The notes under the pieces are model-generated. The model saw only the letters and a list, made by a program, of their open reading frames with translations. It did no database searches and was not told the DNA's origin. The position numbers were made by a program, and so were the translations under genes. From Tolumonas auensis DSM 9187 (GTDB lineage Bacteria > Pseudomonadota > Gammaproteobacteria > Enterobacterales > Aeromonadaceae), in NCBI RefSeq assembly GCF_000023065.1, contig NC_012691.1, forward strand, positions 1,346,501 through 1,410,500: a stretch of 64,000 nt of DNA. The letters run 5' to 3'. Positions 28,220 to 38,176 of the stretch are shown in pieces; within the stretch, counting starts at the first letter, position 1, and every line of letters starts with the position of its first letter.

Positions 28220-29597
28220 TTCCGAACTAAACCAGAAACAACTGGATCTGCTTGATGATGCCTCTGCCGCGGTTTTATTGACGACGCCTATTCGTGCGAA
28301 ATTGTTACTCTGGAGCTGTTTTCTGTTTTTCATTGTGGCATTCATCTGGGCTGCCTGGGCTGAACTGGACGAGGTAACAAGAGGAGATGGTAAAGTGATT
28401 CCCTCGAAACAGTTGCAGGTTATTCAGAATCTTGAAGGTGGGATTGTAAAAGAAATCTTTGCCCGGGAAGGGCAAATGGTCGAAGAAGGCCAGGAGTTGC
28501 TGCGTATTGATGATACCCGGTTCCGCTCTGATTTCGGCGAGAAGCAGCAGGAACTGATCAGTGTACAGGGTGATGTCGCCCGTTTAAGAGCAGAGATAGC
28601 CAGTATTTCTGTATCAAATGACACTTCACTTCCCTGGCGTGAACAGGCGGTGATCAATGAACAGCCCATTATATTTCCTGAAGGTTATGAAGCCATTTCT
28701 CCTGAAAATGTCGCCCGGCAAAAGAACGCACTTCAGGCAAACATCAATAATCTCAATAACCAGCTGGTCATTATGGGGCAGCAAATCGAACAGAAAGAGA
28801 ATGAAATTCTGGAAATTAACAGCAAAATCCGCACGTTAGGTCGTAGTGTCGGGTTGGCTGGCCGCGAAGTAGCAATTAATCGTCCATTGGTAAAAGAAGG
28901 TATTGTTTCACAGATCGATTTATTAAAAATGCAGCGTCAACTCAATGACATGCAAGGTGAGTTAGAAAATGCAAGATTATTGTTACCGAAACAGAATTCT
29001 TTGCTAAGAGAGTCTATCCTTAAACGTAAAGACGTCGCTCTTCAGTTCCGAGTGGATGCGCAAAAAGAGATGGAAGAGAAGCAGAGTCGTCTTTCTCAGT
29101 TAAATGAAGGGCAGATCGGATTGAAGGATCGGGTGTCCAGAACCAGTGTTACATCACCTGTGAAAGGGACGATAAAAACACTGAAAGTTAATACTGTTGG
29201 CGGTGTTGTTCAGCCAGGTATGGACATTGTCGAGATAGTTCCGACAGAAGATACCCTTCTGATTGAGGCAAAAGTATTACCTAAAGATATTGCGTTCTTA
29301 CGGCCCGGGCTGAAGGCAATGGTGAAGTTTACCGCCTATGATTTCACAATTTACGGAGGATTAGACGGAAAACTTGAACATATCAGTGCAGATTCAATTC
29401 AGGATGATAAAGGTAACTCTTTTTATCTTGTCCGGGTTCGTACTGATCGTAGTTTTTTAGGTAGTGACGCTGAACCGTTGCCCATTATTCCGGGGATGAT
29501 GGCAACTGTGGATATTGTTACAGGTAAAAAAAGTGTTCTTGAATATCTGATGAAACCTATTCTGCGTGCCAAACAATCAGCACTGCGAGAACGATGA
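28209..29597 (+). CDS. lapC: HlyD-family periplasmic adaptor, LapC-like
   Basis: This 462-residue membrane fusion protein has one N-terminal membrane segment (LLLWSCFLFFIVAFIWAAWA, ~37-56), a lipoyl half-motif (GKVIPSKQLQVIQNLEGGIVKEI), a long coiled-coil hairpin (~110-310) rich in Gln, Glu and Leu, and the second lipoyl half and beta-barrel (SPVKGTIKTLKVNTVGGVVQPGM). It links the LapB exporter to the TolC-like outer-membrane channel. It overlaps the lapB stop by 11 bases. Confidence 0.93.
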   Translation: MMSNSELNQKQLDLLDDASAAVLLTTPIRAKLLLWSCFLFFIVAFIWAAWAELDEVTRGDGKVIPSKQLQVIQNLEGGIVKEIFAREGQMVEEGQELLRIDDTRFRSDFGEKQQELISVQGDVARLRAEIASISVSNDTSLPWREQAVINEQPIIFPEGYEAISPENVARQKNALQANINNLNNQLVIMGQQIEQKENEILEINSKIRTLGRSVGLAGREVAINRPLVKEGIVSQIDLLKMQRQLNDMQGELENARLLLPKQNSLLRESILKRKDVALQFRVDAQKEMEEKQSRLSQLNEGQIGLKDRVSRTSVTSPVKGTIKTLKVNTVGGVVQPGMDIVEIVPTEDTLLIEAKVLPKDIAFLRPGLKAMVKFTAYDFTIYGGLDGKLEHISADSIQDDKGNSFYLVRVRTDRSFLGSDAEPLPIIPGMMATVDIVTGKKSVLEYLMKPILRAKQSALRER

Positions 29598-29618
29598 AAC
29601 AGGAAGAGGATATAAGTT

Positions 29619-30920
29619 ATGGACAAAATATGTAAATTATCTGCGCTGGCCGTGTTTATCTGTTTGTTCACGAATACCGCAGGCGCTGCATCGTTAGAAT
29701 CGACGATAGCTCAATCGTTACTGGACAATCCGGAAGTAAAACAGGCGTATGATAACTATGTTACCAGAACGCATGTCGTTGGGCAGGCCGAAGCCGGTTA
29801 CTACCCTAAAGTTGATCTCTATGGTGGTATAGGGAAAGAGAAATATGACAATGATGATGTTTCGGATGACGGACACACATTAACCCGTAAAGAAATGGGC
29901 GTTTCTCTGACACAGATGTTGTTTGATGGTTTTGACACCAGCAGCAATGTAGACAGAACAAAAGCTGAAGCAATGGCGCAAAAACATGCATTGTTTGCTC
30001 AGGCAAATAATACAGCTCTGCGTGTGACTGAAGTGTATCTGAACGTATTACGCTCTGAAGAAATATATCAGCTTTCAAAAGAGAATCTGGCTACCCATCA
30101 GGCAATCATGGCTGATATCGGTAAAAGAACAGATTCAGGTGTTGGTTCCACTGCAGACTATATGCAGATCAAAGGTCGTGTAGCCCGTGCTCAGGCTAAT
30201 TTATCAGCCGCAGAAAATAATATGCTTGATGCCAAGGCTGAATTTTTCCGTGTGACTAACACTGAACCAATGGGCCTCACTCAGCCTGTCGCCAATGGTA
30301 AAGCACCGGCATCACTGTCTGAAGCAGTAGCATTAGCTCAGAAAGCACATCCTACTCTGCTATCTGCAGATCAGGATCTGGAAGCGACCCGTTTCCAATA
30401 CGAAGCCTCTAAAGCAAACTTTTATCCTAAGCTCTCTCTGGAAGCTGATCAGACCTTTTATGAAGATATTGATGGCCGGGAAGGAAGCATCGATAGAGGT
30501 AAAGTCATGCTGATGGCTCGTTATAACCTGTTCAATGGTGGTGCAGATACTGCGCAAAAACGGGCTACCGCATCTCAAATGGCTGAAGCAAAAGATGTAA
30601 AAATGAATGCTTCCCGTCAGGTGCAGGAAGGTTTAAGCCTGGCCTGGAATGCAAGAGACTCGTTGCTGAAACAAAAAGAGTTCATGCAACAACATGTGCT
30701 GGCCAGTTATGACACCGTAATGGCGTACCGGAAACAGTTCTTGTTAGGCTCCCGCTCACTGCTGGATGTGCTGAATACAGAAAATGAACTGTTTGAAGCA
30801 CGTCAGAGCGCAGTAAATACAGATTACGATGAACTGCATGCTGAGTACCGGATCCTGAATGCTACCGGCCAGTTACTGGATAGTGTCAGCTTTAAAGCGC
30901 CGGTTGAATGGCAGCAATAA
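29619..30920 (+). CDS. lapE: TolC-family outer-membrane channel of the adhesin secretion system
   Basis: This 433-residue protein has a signal peptide (LSALAVFICLFTNTAGAA) and two tandem TolC-type halves, each with long helical stretches and DNPEVKQA / HPTLLSADQ starts. The motif RKQFLLGSRSLLDVLNTENELFEARQSAVNTDYD is the conserved C-terminal helix pattern of adhesin-secretion TolC proteins. It forms the outer-membrane conduit, and in the LapA model the retention module of the adhesin stays plugged inside it. It starts 21 bp after lapC. Confidence 0.92.
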   Translation: MDKICKLSALAVFICLFTNTAGAASLESTIAQSLLDNPEVKQAYDNYVTRTHVVGQAEAGYYPKVDLYGGIGKEKYDNDDVSDDGHTLTRKEMGVSLTQMLFDGFDTSSNVDRTKAEAMAQKHALFAQANNTALRVTEVYLNVLRSEEIYQLSKENLATHQAIMADIGKRTDSGVGSTADYMQIKGRVARAQANLSAAENNMLDAKAEFFRVTNTEPMGLTQPVANGKAPASLSEAVALAQKAHPTLLSADQDLEATRFQYEASKANFYPKLSLEADQTFYEDIDGREGSIDRGKVMLMARYNLFNGGADTAQKRATASQMAEAKDVKMNASRQVQEGLSLAWNARDSLLKQKEFMQQHVLASYDTVMAYRKQFLLGSRSLLDVLNTENELFEARQSAVNTDYDELHAEYRILNATGQLLDSVSFKAPVEWQQ

Positions 30921-30930
30921 TTAACTGGTT

Positions 30931-31656
30931 ATGAAGTTTCTGACCATGCTTTGGTCTGATTTCTACGGGGGACGATATGCTCTGTTATTTCTGAGTGTAT
31001 TGTTCCTCAGTGGAAGCTCGTCGTTTTTACTGGCAGATGCACTTGATATAAAAGAGCGTCAGCTGGCAGATAAAGTGCAGGCCAAATATGGTGCGAGAGC
31101 TGCGCGCAGGGTTATCGACTGGCGATTATTAATTCAGCGCGCTCATGCAGAAAAATGGGATAAGCAACAGGCTTTGGAAGCAACCAACCGCTTTTTCAAC
31201 CAGCAGATATTTATTGATGATATCAAGCTGTGGGGGCAAAACGATTATTGGGCATCACCAGTTGAATTTCTGGCGGTAGGTGGTGGTGATTGTGAAGATT
31301 TCAGTATTGCTAAATATTTCACATTACGTGAAATGGGTATTACTGATGAAAGTTTGCGGCTTATTTATGTTAAGGCTATTCATTACAATCAATTTCATAT
31401 GGTAGTGGCTAATTATGCCACGCCAGCTTCTATGCCAGTGATATTGGATAATCTGGACCCTGTACTGAAACCAGCTAATTTACGAACAGATTTAGTGCCT
31501 GTATATAGTTTTAACGGTAGTCACTTGTGGTTGATGAAAGCTAAAGGTCAGGGGCAACTGGCAGGATCATCAGATCGGCTAAGTCTATGGTCAGGATTAC
31601 AAAAACGGCTCACTGCCCAGAATTTTAACCGGCCAATTTTAAATTTGGACAATTAA
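30931..31656 (+). CDS. lapG: Periplasmic transglutaminase-like cysteine protease, LapG
   Basis: This 241-residue BTLCP-family protease (PF06035 type) has an N-terminal hydrophobic export segment (~15-36). The Cys-His-Asp triad is visible: Cys121 in GGGDCEDFSIAKY, His156 in NQFHMVVANY and Asp173 in VILDNLDP. Acidic residues around the Cys fit the calcium-binding site known in LapG. It would cut the retention modules of the two adhesins encoded downstream unless held by LapD. It starts 10 bp after lapE and ends 2 bp before lapD. Confidence 0.93.
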   Translation: MKFLTMLWSDFYGGRYALLFLSVLFLSGSSSFLLADALDIKERQLADKVQAKYGARAARRVIDWRLLIQRAHAEKWDKQQALEATNRFFNQQIFIDDIKLWGQNDYWASPVEFLAVGGGDCEDFSIAKYFTLREMGITDESLRLIYVKAIHYNQFHMVVANYATPASMPVILDNLDPVLKPANLRTDLVPVYSFNGSHLWLMKAKGQGQLAGSSDRLSLWSGLQKRLTAQNFNRPILNLDN

Positions 31657-31658
31657 CC

Positions 31659-33581
31659 ATGACTCTCTATAAGCAAATTCTCGCTTTTGTGATATGTCTT
31701 TTTGCTGGCCTATTGATCATTGCTTATGCAGTGCAGTTTCAGTCAACCAGAGATTATCTGGCCGAACAGCAACGGATCTCCGTTATTAATACTGCCAATT
31801 CGGTCGGGCTGGCTCTGACGCCATATTTAGAGACCGGCGATAAAATTGGTGCTGAATCGGTAATTAATGCCGCTTTTGATGGTGGTTTTTATCAAAAAAT
31901 ACACCTTGACCTTCTGGCGTCCAAAGAAACAATTGAAAAAGTAAACAAAGTGGAAATTGAAGGTGTTCCCCGCTGGTTTACCGAGCTTAATTTTTTCAAG
32001 AGTGAAACTTATGACTCTGTTTTAACCTCCGGATGGTTGCAGCTTGGCAAATTAGAAGTAACAGGACATCCGGGAGATGCTTACTTTCAATTCTGGCGGG
32101 CAATGTCCAATCTGTTTTTTGCATATATCGCGTGTTTTGTGGTTGTTTCAATATTAGTGATTGCTGCATTACGTATTTTACTGCGGCCATTAGATCTTAT
32201 TCGCCGACAGGCAGTCGAAATTGAGAAGCATCATTTTAATAAATCAATTCCATTACCCAAAACGCTGGAACTCAAACAGGTTGTTCAGTCAATTAATACG
32301 CTTACGGTTAAATTAGCCAAACAGTTTAAAGAAGAGGCCGTTGCAGCGGATTCTTTACGGGAGCGCGCATTCAGGGATGCTGTTTCGGGGCTTGGTAACC
32401 GTGCGTATTTTATGGGGCAGATTAATGCGTGGATTGCGGAACATGGTACCGGTGGTGTGATGCTGATTGCCGTGGACGCGTTAGACGAAATATACCGAAT
32501 TGATGGATATAGCGCGCGTGACCAGATGGTGAAACAGGTTGCCAATATTCTGCACGCTAAATTAGCCACCTTTGGTGGCGCTGCTATTTCGCGGATAAGT
32601 GCGACAGAATATGCGGTTCTTTTGCCAGGACTGACCAGCGAAGAGTTACTGGATATTGCGCATGTGCTGAACGAGGCTATCGCTGATCTTATTGTGAATC
32701 CGCTGGAGATTGATTCGGCGTTTTCTGTAATCGGTATTGCGGTCAGAAATGAGGATGAGGATTTATCTGCGCTGCTCACGAAAGCAGATAGTGCACTACG
32801 TCGGGCCAGAAATGAACGCTTAGGCGCGGTAACGATAGAACATGCGGAAAAAGCCGATACTTTCGGGCGGTTAGCCTGGAAAGAAATTATTCTTGAAGCG
32901 CTGGAACATGATCAGTTTGATTTTCGTATCCAGCCAGTCACGATGATCACCGGGGAAATGAGTCTACCTGCTGAATTATTCACGGGGATCAGATATCAGG
33001 GACAGCATTTCAGCGCGGCGCAATTCATTTCTGCTGTTGAACTGTTTAAGTTGGGTGAGAAATTAGATCGCTATGTTCTTGATCACGCTGTCTCTGTGCT
33101 TCAGGCAAATCCGGGCATGAGGATGTCTGTTAACTTAACAATCAGTAGTATTTCATCTCTTCCATTTTTGAGTTATCTGAATGAGTTTTTTATAAAAAAC
33201 AGTGCAATATCCAATCGTATCGCTATCGAAATACCGGAAAATGCAATCATTCATCACCGTGAGTCGGTTAAATCTCTGAGTGAAATCTGCAGGCAATATA
33301 AGGTCATGTGGGGGATAGACCAATTCGGTCGTCACTTCCAGTCTCTGGAGTATCTGACCGAGCTGACACCTGTATATGTGAAGGTTGACCAGGGATATAT
33401 GAGCATTATCAGTAAAGATGAAAATGCGCAGAGTGTTCTGGCAGCCGTGTGCAGAACAGCACATAACGCAGGGGCAATAACAGTTGTCACCCGGGTTGAA
33501 AATGAGCAACAAATAGATTTGATTAATCAACTGTTCGTCGATGGATATCAGGGCATAGTGCAGCCAGCCCGTGAAATCTGA
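31659..33581 (+). CDS. lapD: Inner-membrane c-di-GMP receptor LapD
   Basis: This 640-residue protein has a first membrane segment (~6-25), a periplasmic LapD/MoxY-type domain (~26-150), a second membrane segment (~152-172), HAMP (~173-225), a degenerate GGDEF domain and a degenerate EAL domain. The GGDEF position reads SATEY and the EAL position reads AELF. The DDFG metal motif reads DQFGRHF. Loss of both catalytic motifs marks a receptor and not an enzyme. When c-di-GMP is bound to the EAL domain, the periplasmic domain sequesters LapG. It closes the lapBCEGD run and is followed by a terminator. Confidence 0.93.
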   Translation: MTLYKQILAFVICLFAGLLIIAYAVQFQSTRDYLAEQQRISVINTANSVGLALTPYLETGDKIGAESVINAAFDGGFYQKIHLDLLASKETIEKVNKVEIEGVPRWFTELNFFKSETYDSVLTSGWLQLGKLEVTGHPGDAYFQFWRAMSNLFFAYIACFVVVSILVIAALRILLRPLDLIRRQAVEIEKHHFNKSIPLPKTLELKQVVQSINTLTVKLAKQFKEEAVAADSLRERAFRDAVSGLGNRAYFMGQINAWIAEHGTGGVMLIAVDALDEIYRIDGYSARDQMVKQVANILHAKLATFGGAAISRISATEYAVLLPGLTSEELLDIAHVLNEAIADLIVNPLEIDSAFSVIGIAVRNEDEDLSALLTKADSALRRARNERLGAVTIEHAEKADTFGRLAWKEIILEALEHDQFDFRIQPVTMITGEMSLPAELFTGIRYQGQHFSAAQFISAVELFKLGEKLDRYVLDHAVSVLQANPGMRMSVNLTISSISSLPFLSYLNEFFIKNSAISNRIAIEIPENAIIHHRESVKSLSEICRQYKVMWGIDQFGRHFQSLEYLTELTPVYVKVDQGYMSIISKDENAQSVLAAVCRTAHNAGAITVVTRVENEQQIDLINQLFVDGYQGIVQPAREI

Positions 33582-33603
33582 GCTCTCAGGATTTAAAACT
33601 GAC

Positions 33604-33633
33604 AACAGGGTGCATAACGGCACCCTGTTTTTA
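33604..33633 (+). terminator. Terminator after lapD
   Basis: ACAGGGTGC-ATAACG-GCACCCTGT followed by TTTTAT, separating the lap machinery from the first adhesin gene. Confidence 0.85.
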
Positions 33634-33648
33634 TGCTGATGATTTTTT

Positions 33649-33780
33649 ATTCGATTTTCTGCATCAATTATCTTCAATCGGCGCACTCTTCGCGCATTCT
33701 TTGCAACGTTCATTACCCACCCGGTAACTAAACTTAGTTTAACAAAGTTGTAACTATTATTTACGCTGTTGGGGTGGGTT
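33649..33780 (+). repeat. Adhesin upstream leader, copy 1
   Basis: This 132-bp noncoding leader lies directly before the first adhesin ATG and has a same-length copy at 38893-39024 before the second. By eye about 86% of positions are identical, and the last ~40 bases are fully identical, including a G-rich ribosome-binding stretch GGGGTGGG. It probably carries the promoter and 5' untranslated region of both adhesin genes. Confidence 0.8.
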
Positions 33781-36700
33781 ATGAACAATCAAACAATTAC
33801 TGAAGTATCCCGTGTGACGTTTATCTCCGGTGCCGCAAAAGTTCGCACGCCTGATGGCGAGTTACACGATTTAAAAGTCGGGGATATTTTGCAGCCGGGC
33901 ACACAAGTCATACTGGCCGATGCCTCTGTTTTCGTTGTTGAAGCAACATCATCTGAAGTTCCCGGCGCCACTGCGCCTGAGGCTGTCGCGTCGACAGAAC
34001 TTCCTGCAGATCAACAACCATCCATGCCTGCCATGGGGGCTGCCGCTGCCGCCGGCGATGATGTGCTGGCTCAGATCAATCAGATGCAGCAAGCAATTCT
34101 GGCTGGTGATGATCCTACTCAGGCATTTGAAGCCGCTGCTGCCGGTGTGGCCGCTAATGCGGGCGGAAGAGGACCTGGCAGTGGTAACAGCGGGTTTATT
34201 GCTGTTGATCGCGTCGGTAATGCCACTATTGCAGCCGCCGGATATGACACTGCTGCTCGGGGCGCAGCACCGATAGCTCATTTTGATGATCCTGCGGCGC
34301 TGATGGAAATCGTAAATCGTCCGACAAGAGCTGCTCCGGATACCAATACCGTTAAGGAAGACACACCGGCAACAGGTAATGTGCTGGCTAACGACAGTGA
34401 TCCGGATGATGCTTTATCAGTCGCTAACTTTGTTATTAATGGACAAAATTTCTTAGCAGGTAGCACTGCCTCGTTAGATGGTATCGGTACATTAATAATT
34501 AATGCAGATGGCGGTTATACATTTACTCCTGCATCTGATTGGAATGGGGAAGTTTCCCAAGTTACTTACACCACTAATACCGGTGCTAGTTCAACGCTAG
34601 ATATTAATGTTACACCGGTGAATGATGACCCTGATGCGGTGAACGATGATCCTGATGCCAATCCTGACGCGTTAACCACCAAAGAAGACGTTCCGCTGAC
34701 TATCCAGCCCGCGATTTTGCTGGCGAATGATACGGATGTGGATGGCGATCTACTGAACATTCTCAGTGTGCAGGGGGCCGTGAATGGCAGTGTGTCACTG
34801 GTCAATGGCAATGTGGTGTTCACGCCGGACGCAGACTACCACGGTCCTGCCAGCTTCACCTACACCATCAGCGATGGTCAGGGTGGTACAGATACGGCGA
34901 TGGTCAGTATTGATGTCACACCGGTGAATGATGACCCTGATGCGGTGAACGATGATCCTGACGCGAATCCCGATGCGTTAACCACCAAAGAAGACGTTCC
35001 GCTGACCATCCAGCCCGCGATTTTGCTGGCGAATGATACGGATGTGGATGGCGATCCACTGAACATTCTCAGTGTGCAGGGGGCCGTGAATGGCAGTGTG
35101 TCACTGGTCAATGGCAATGTGGTGTTCACGCCGGACGCAGACTACCACGGTCCTGCCAGCTTCACCTACACCATCAGCGATGGTCAGGGTGGTACAGATA
35201 CGGCGATGGTCAGTATTGATGTCACACCGGTGAATGATGACCCTGATGCGGTGAACGATGATCCTGACGCGAATCCCGATGCGTTAACCACCAAAGAAGA
35301 CGTTCCGCTGACCATCCAGCCCGCGATTTTGCTGGCGAATGATACGGATGTGGATGGCGATCCACTGAACATTCTCAGTGTGCAGGGGGCCGTGAATGGC
35401 AGTGTGTCACTGGTCAATGGCAATGTGGTGTTCACGCCGGACGCAGACTACCACGGTCCTGCCAGCTTCACCTACACCATCAGCGATGGTCAGGGTGGTA
35501 CAGATACGGCGATGGTCAGTATTGATGTCACACCGGTGAATGATGACCCTGATGCGGTGAACGATGATCCTGACGCGAATCCCGATGCGTTAACCACCAA
35601 AGAAGACGTTCCGCTGACCATCCAGCCCGCGATTTTACTGGCGAATGATACGGATATTGATGGTGATTTGTTAAGTATTCTCAGTGTGCAGGGGGCCGTG
35701 AATGGCAGTGTGTCACTGGTCAATGGCAATGTGGTGTTCACGCCGGACGCAGATTACCACGGTCCTGCCAGCTTCACCTACACCATCAGTGATGACCACG
35801 GCGGTACAGATACGGCGACAGTCAGTATTGATGTCATCCCGGTGAATGATGACCCTGATGCTAATCCCGATGCGTTAACCACTAAAGAAGACGTTCCGCT
35901 GACCATCCAGCCCGCGATTTTACTGGCGAATGATACGGATGTTGATGGTGATTTGTTAAGTATTCTCAGTGTGCAGGGGGCCGTGAATGGCAGTGTGTCA
36001 CTGGTCAATGGCAATGTGGTGTTCACGCCGGACGCAGATTACCACGGTCCTGCCAGCTTCACCTACACCATCAGCGATGACCACGGCGGTACAGATACGG
36101 CGACGGTCAGTATTGATGTCACATCGGTGAATGACCCACCAGTACTGGATCTGGACGGCGACGATTCCACAGCCTCAGGGGCTGCTTACAATACTCACTA
36201 TGCTGCAGGAGGCACAGCGATATCTATTGGTGACATCAATGACATCGTAATCACAGATCCCGATGTATCCGACGATATCACCAGTGCCACTATTACGCTG
36301 ACCAACCCGCAGTCAGGCGACGTACTGACGGTAGGCACTTTACCGAGCGGTATTGCCTACAGCATCAGCCCGGATGGCTGGGTGGTCACGCTGACCGGTA
36401 GTGCCAGCCGGGATGCTTATGAAATGGCGATTGCGGCAGTCACTTTCTCCAATACACTGGATACGTTGTCATCAACCAATCGCACAATTGATGTTGTGGT
36501 TAATGATGGCGATATAGATTCCAATCATGCAATAACAACGATTGACATAAACCCATATGTTACTGTCAACATTGTTCAGGATCTGATGAGTGACGATCAG
36601 ACCAGTCAGGTGACCTTTACCTTCAGTGAAGCTGTGACTGATTTTACACAGACTGACCTGACAGTTACCGGCGGTACAATTTCCATGCCGGTAGATAGCG

Positions 36701-38166
36701 GTGATGGTATCCATTGGACTGCTATCTTTACACCAACTCCTGGTTATTCCGGTGCAGCGGAAGTGACAGTAGAAGATATGAGCTACTACGACCTGGCGGG
36801 TAATGCGGGTAGCAGTGGTTCAGATACTGTTTATATTTCCCCGATTTCTTATCAGGATGCAGATACTGGCTGGTTGATGAATGATGACTCTACTGCAAAT
36901 TCTTTTGATATGAAGGTTAGGGGAGGGAATATTACTATCGCTAAAGGCGGTACAATTTACTGGGATATATTGGTGAATGATACCAATAACGATGCAACGC
37001 TTACATTTGAGCTTGATAAGTTTGACCCCAATATGACGGTAACTTATGAAAAATTATATAGTGCTGACGGTAATATTATCTTCCGGGTTTATGTAACTGC
37101 TACAGCAGAAACAATCTTGGCTCCGGATGATCAGTTTTATATCAATGTAATAAATGCCAGTGGTAGAGCCATGGTGCTTAACTCTGATGAATTTGTCCGG
37201 CCACATAACAACTACAACGTTGACTATTCTGATCCTGATATCTTCGACAGCGGTACTATTGTACCAAACAACACGACCGCTGATCAGGATTGGCTAAGCA
37301 ACTATTCACAATACCCGGCAACTGACCCTGCTAACAGTATTATCAACGGCGGCGAATTCACTTCCGGCATCGTTCTACAGACCGGTGTAACACAGTCCTA
37401 CTATGGTGGTAATGATATCGTCTACGGCACAACCGGACATGACACATTGCTCGGTGGCGACGGTAATGATTTTATCTCCGGTCGGGCAGGAAACGATATG
37501 TTGTATGGTGGTGCAGGTAACGACACTTTAGTGGGTGGTTATGGCATCGATAAGCTATATGGAGATGATGGCAACGACATTCTGCTGGGTGGCCCAAGTA
37601 ATGACATCCTGGATGGTGGTAGCGGTATTGATACTGCGATGTACAGCGATGCGACTTCCGGGGTTACTGTGAATCTGAGCACTGGTACAGCTACAGGCGG
37701 GGATGGTACCGATATTTTCTCAAATATCGAAAATGTCACTGGCTCTAATTTCGGCGATACCCTGACAGGTAATGACAGTGTCAATGTGCTTGATGGTGGT
37801 ATCGGTGCTGATACGCTTACCGGCGGTCTGGGTAATGACATCCTGACGGGTGGCGATGGTGCGGATATCTTCAAATGGACATCAGCAGATATCACATCAT
37901 CTGGTGCTCCGTTTACAGATACCATCACCGATTTCTCCATGGCGCAGGGTGATTTACTGGATTTAACCGACGTACTGACAGGTGAACCGGTCAATGATCT
38001 GAGCAGTTATCTGAGTTTTGATACTTCAGGTAGTGATATGGTGATCTCTGTTCATGCATCCGGAGATGTGAACATTACTGACATGACTATTGTCATTCAG
38101 AATCCGACAGATAGTTTGAATGATTTACAAAACTATCTGCAGAATAGTACAGGGGTTATCCACTAA
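33781..38166 (+). CDS. LapA-like retention-module RTX adhesin 1
   Basis: This 1461-residue cell-surface adhesin shows, in order: a retention module (~1-165, beginning NNQTITEVSRVTFISGAAKVRTPDG); a candidate LapG site AAAAG (118-122) in an Ala/Gly-rich linker; one divergent and five near-identical ~102-residue cadherin/VCBS-like repeats (~183-783); two further Ig-like or cadherin-like domains; an unassigned ~135-residue domain (~1022-1156) also present in adhesin 2; RTX calcium-binding nonapeptides (GGxGNDxxx pattern, ~1205-1360); and a VC_A0849-type C-terminal secretion signal starting GADIFKWTSADI. There is no Sec signal; export is by LapBCE. The ATG at 33781 is chosen because the upstream TTG would place the ribosome-binding sequence inside the gene. 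Confidence 0.92.
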   Translation: MNNQTITEVSRVTFISGAAKVRTPDGELHDLKVGDILQPGTQVILADASVFVVEATSSEVPGATAPEAVASTELPADQQPSMPAMGAAAAAGDDVLAQINQMQQAILAGDDPTQAFEAAAAGVAANAGGRGPGSGNSGFIAVDRVGNATIAAAGYDTAARGAAPIAHFDDPAALMEIVNRPTRAAPDTNTVKEDTPATGNVLANDSDPDDALSVANFVINGQNFLAGSTASLDGIGTLIINADGGYTFTPASDWNGEVSQVTYTTNTGASSTLDINVTPVNDDPDAVNDDPDANPDALTTKEDVPLTIQPAILLANDTDVDGDLLNILSVQGAVNGSVSLVNGNVVFTPDADYHGPASFTYTISDGQGGTDTAMVSIDVTPVNDDPDAVNDDPDANPDALTTKEDVPLTIQPAILLANDTDVDGDPLNILSVQGAVNGSVSLVNGNVVFTPDADYHGPASFTYTISDGQGGTDTAMVSIDVTPVNDDPDAVNDDPDANPDALTTKEDVPLTIQPAILLANDTDVDGDPLNILSVQGAVNGSVSLVNGNVVFTPDADYHGPASFTYTISDGQGGTDTAMVSIDVTPVNDDPDAVNDDPDANPDALTTKEDVPLTIQPAILLANDTDIDGDLLSILSVQGAVNGSVSLVNGNVVFTPDADYHGPASFTYTISDDHGGTDTATVSIDVIPVNDDPDANPDALTTKEDVPLTIQPAILLANDTDVDGDLLSILSVQGAVNGSVSLVNGNVVFTPDADYHGPASFTYTISDDHGGTDTATVSIDVTSVNDPPVLDLDGDDSTASGAAYNTHYAAGGTAISIGDINDIVITDPDVSDDITSATITLTNPQSGDVLTVGTLPSGIAYSISPDGWVVTLTGSASRDAYEMAIAAVTFSNTLDTLSSTNRTIDVVVNDGDIDSNHAITTIDINPYVTVNIVQDLMSDDQTSQVTFTFSEAVTDFTQTDLTVTGGTISMPVDSGDGIHWTAIFTPTPGYSGAAEVTVEDMSYYDLAGNAGSSGSDTVYISPISYQDADTGWLMNDDSTANSFDMKVRGGNITIAKGGTIYWDILVNDTNNDATLTFELDKFDPNMTVTYEKLYSADGNIIFRVYVTATAETILAPDDQFYINVINASGRAMVLNSDEFVRPHNNYNVDYSDPDIFDSGTIVPNNTTADQDWLSNYSQYPATDPANSIINGGEFTSGIVLQTGVTQSYYGGNDIVYGTTGHDTLLGGDGNDFISGRAGNDMLYGGAGNDTLVGGYGIDKLYGDDGNDILLGGPSNDILDGGSGIDTAMYSDATSGVTVNLSTGTATGGDGTDIFSNIENVTGSNFGDTLTGNDSVNVLDGGIGADTLTGGLGNDILTGGDGADIFKWTSADITSSGAPFTDTITDFSMAQGDLLDLTDVLTGEPVNDLSSYLSFDTSGSDMVISVHASGDVNITDMTIVIQNPTDSLNDLQNYLQNSTGVIH
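34621..36129 (+). repeat. Five tandem ~306-bp cadherin-like repeats in adhesin 1
   Basis: Units start at 34621, 34927, 35233, 35539 and 35845. The first four are 306 bp; the fifth is 285 bp because seven codons at its start are missing. Units 2 and 3 are almost identical at the DNA level, which indicates recent duplication. Each encodes one extender domain with the DTDVDGD calcium-binding pattern. Confidence 0.93.
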
Positions 38167-38176
38167 AACAACGGGT

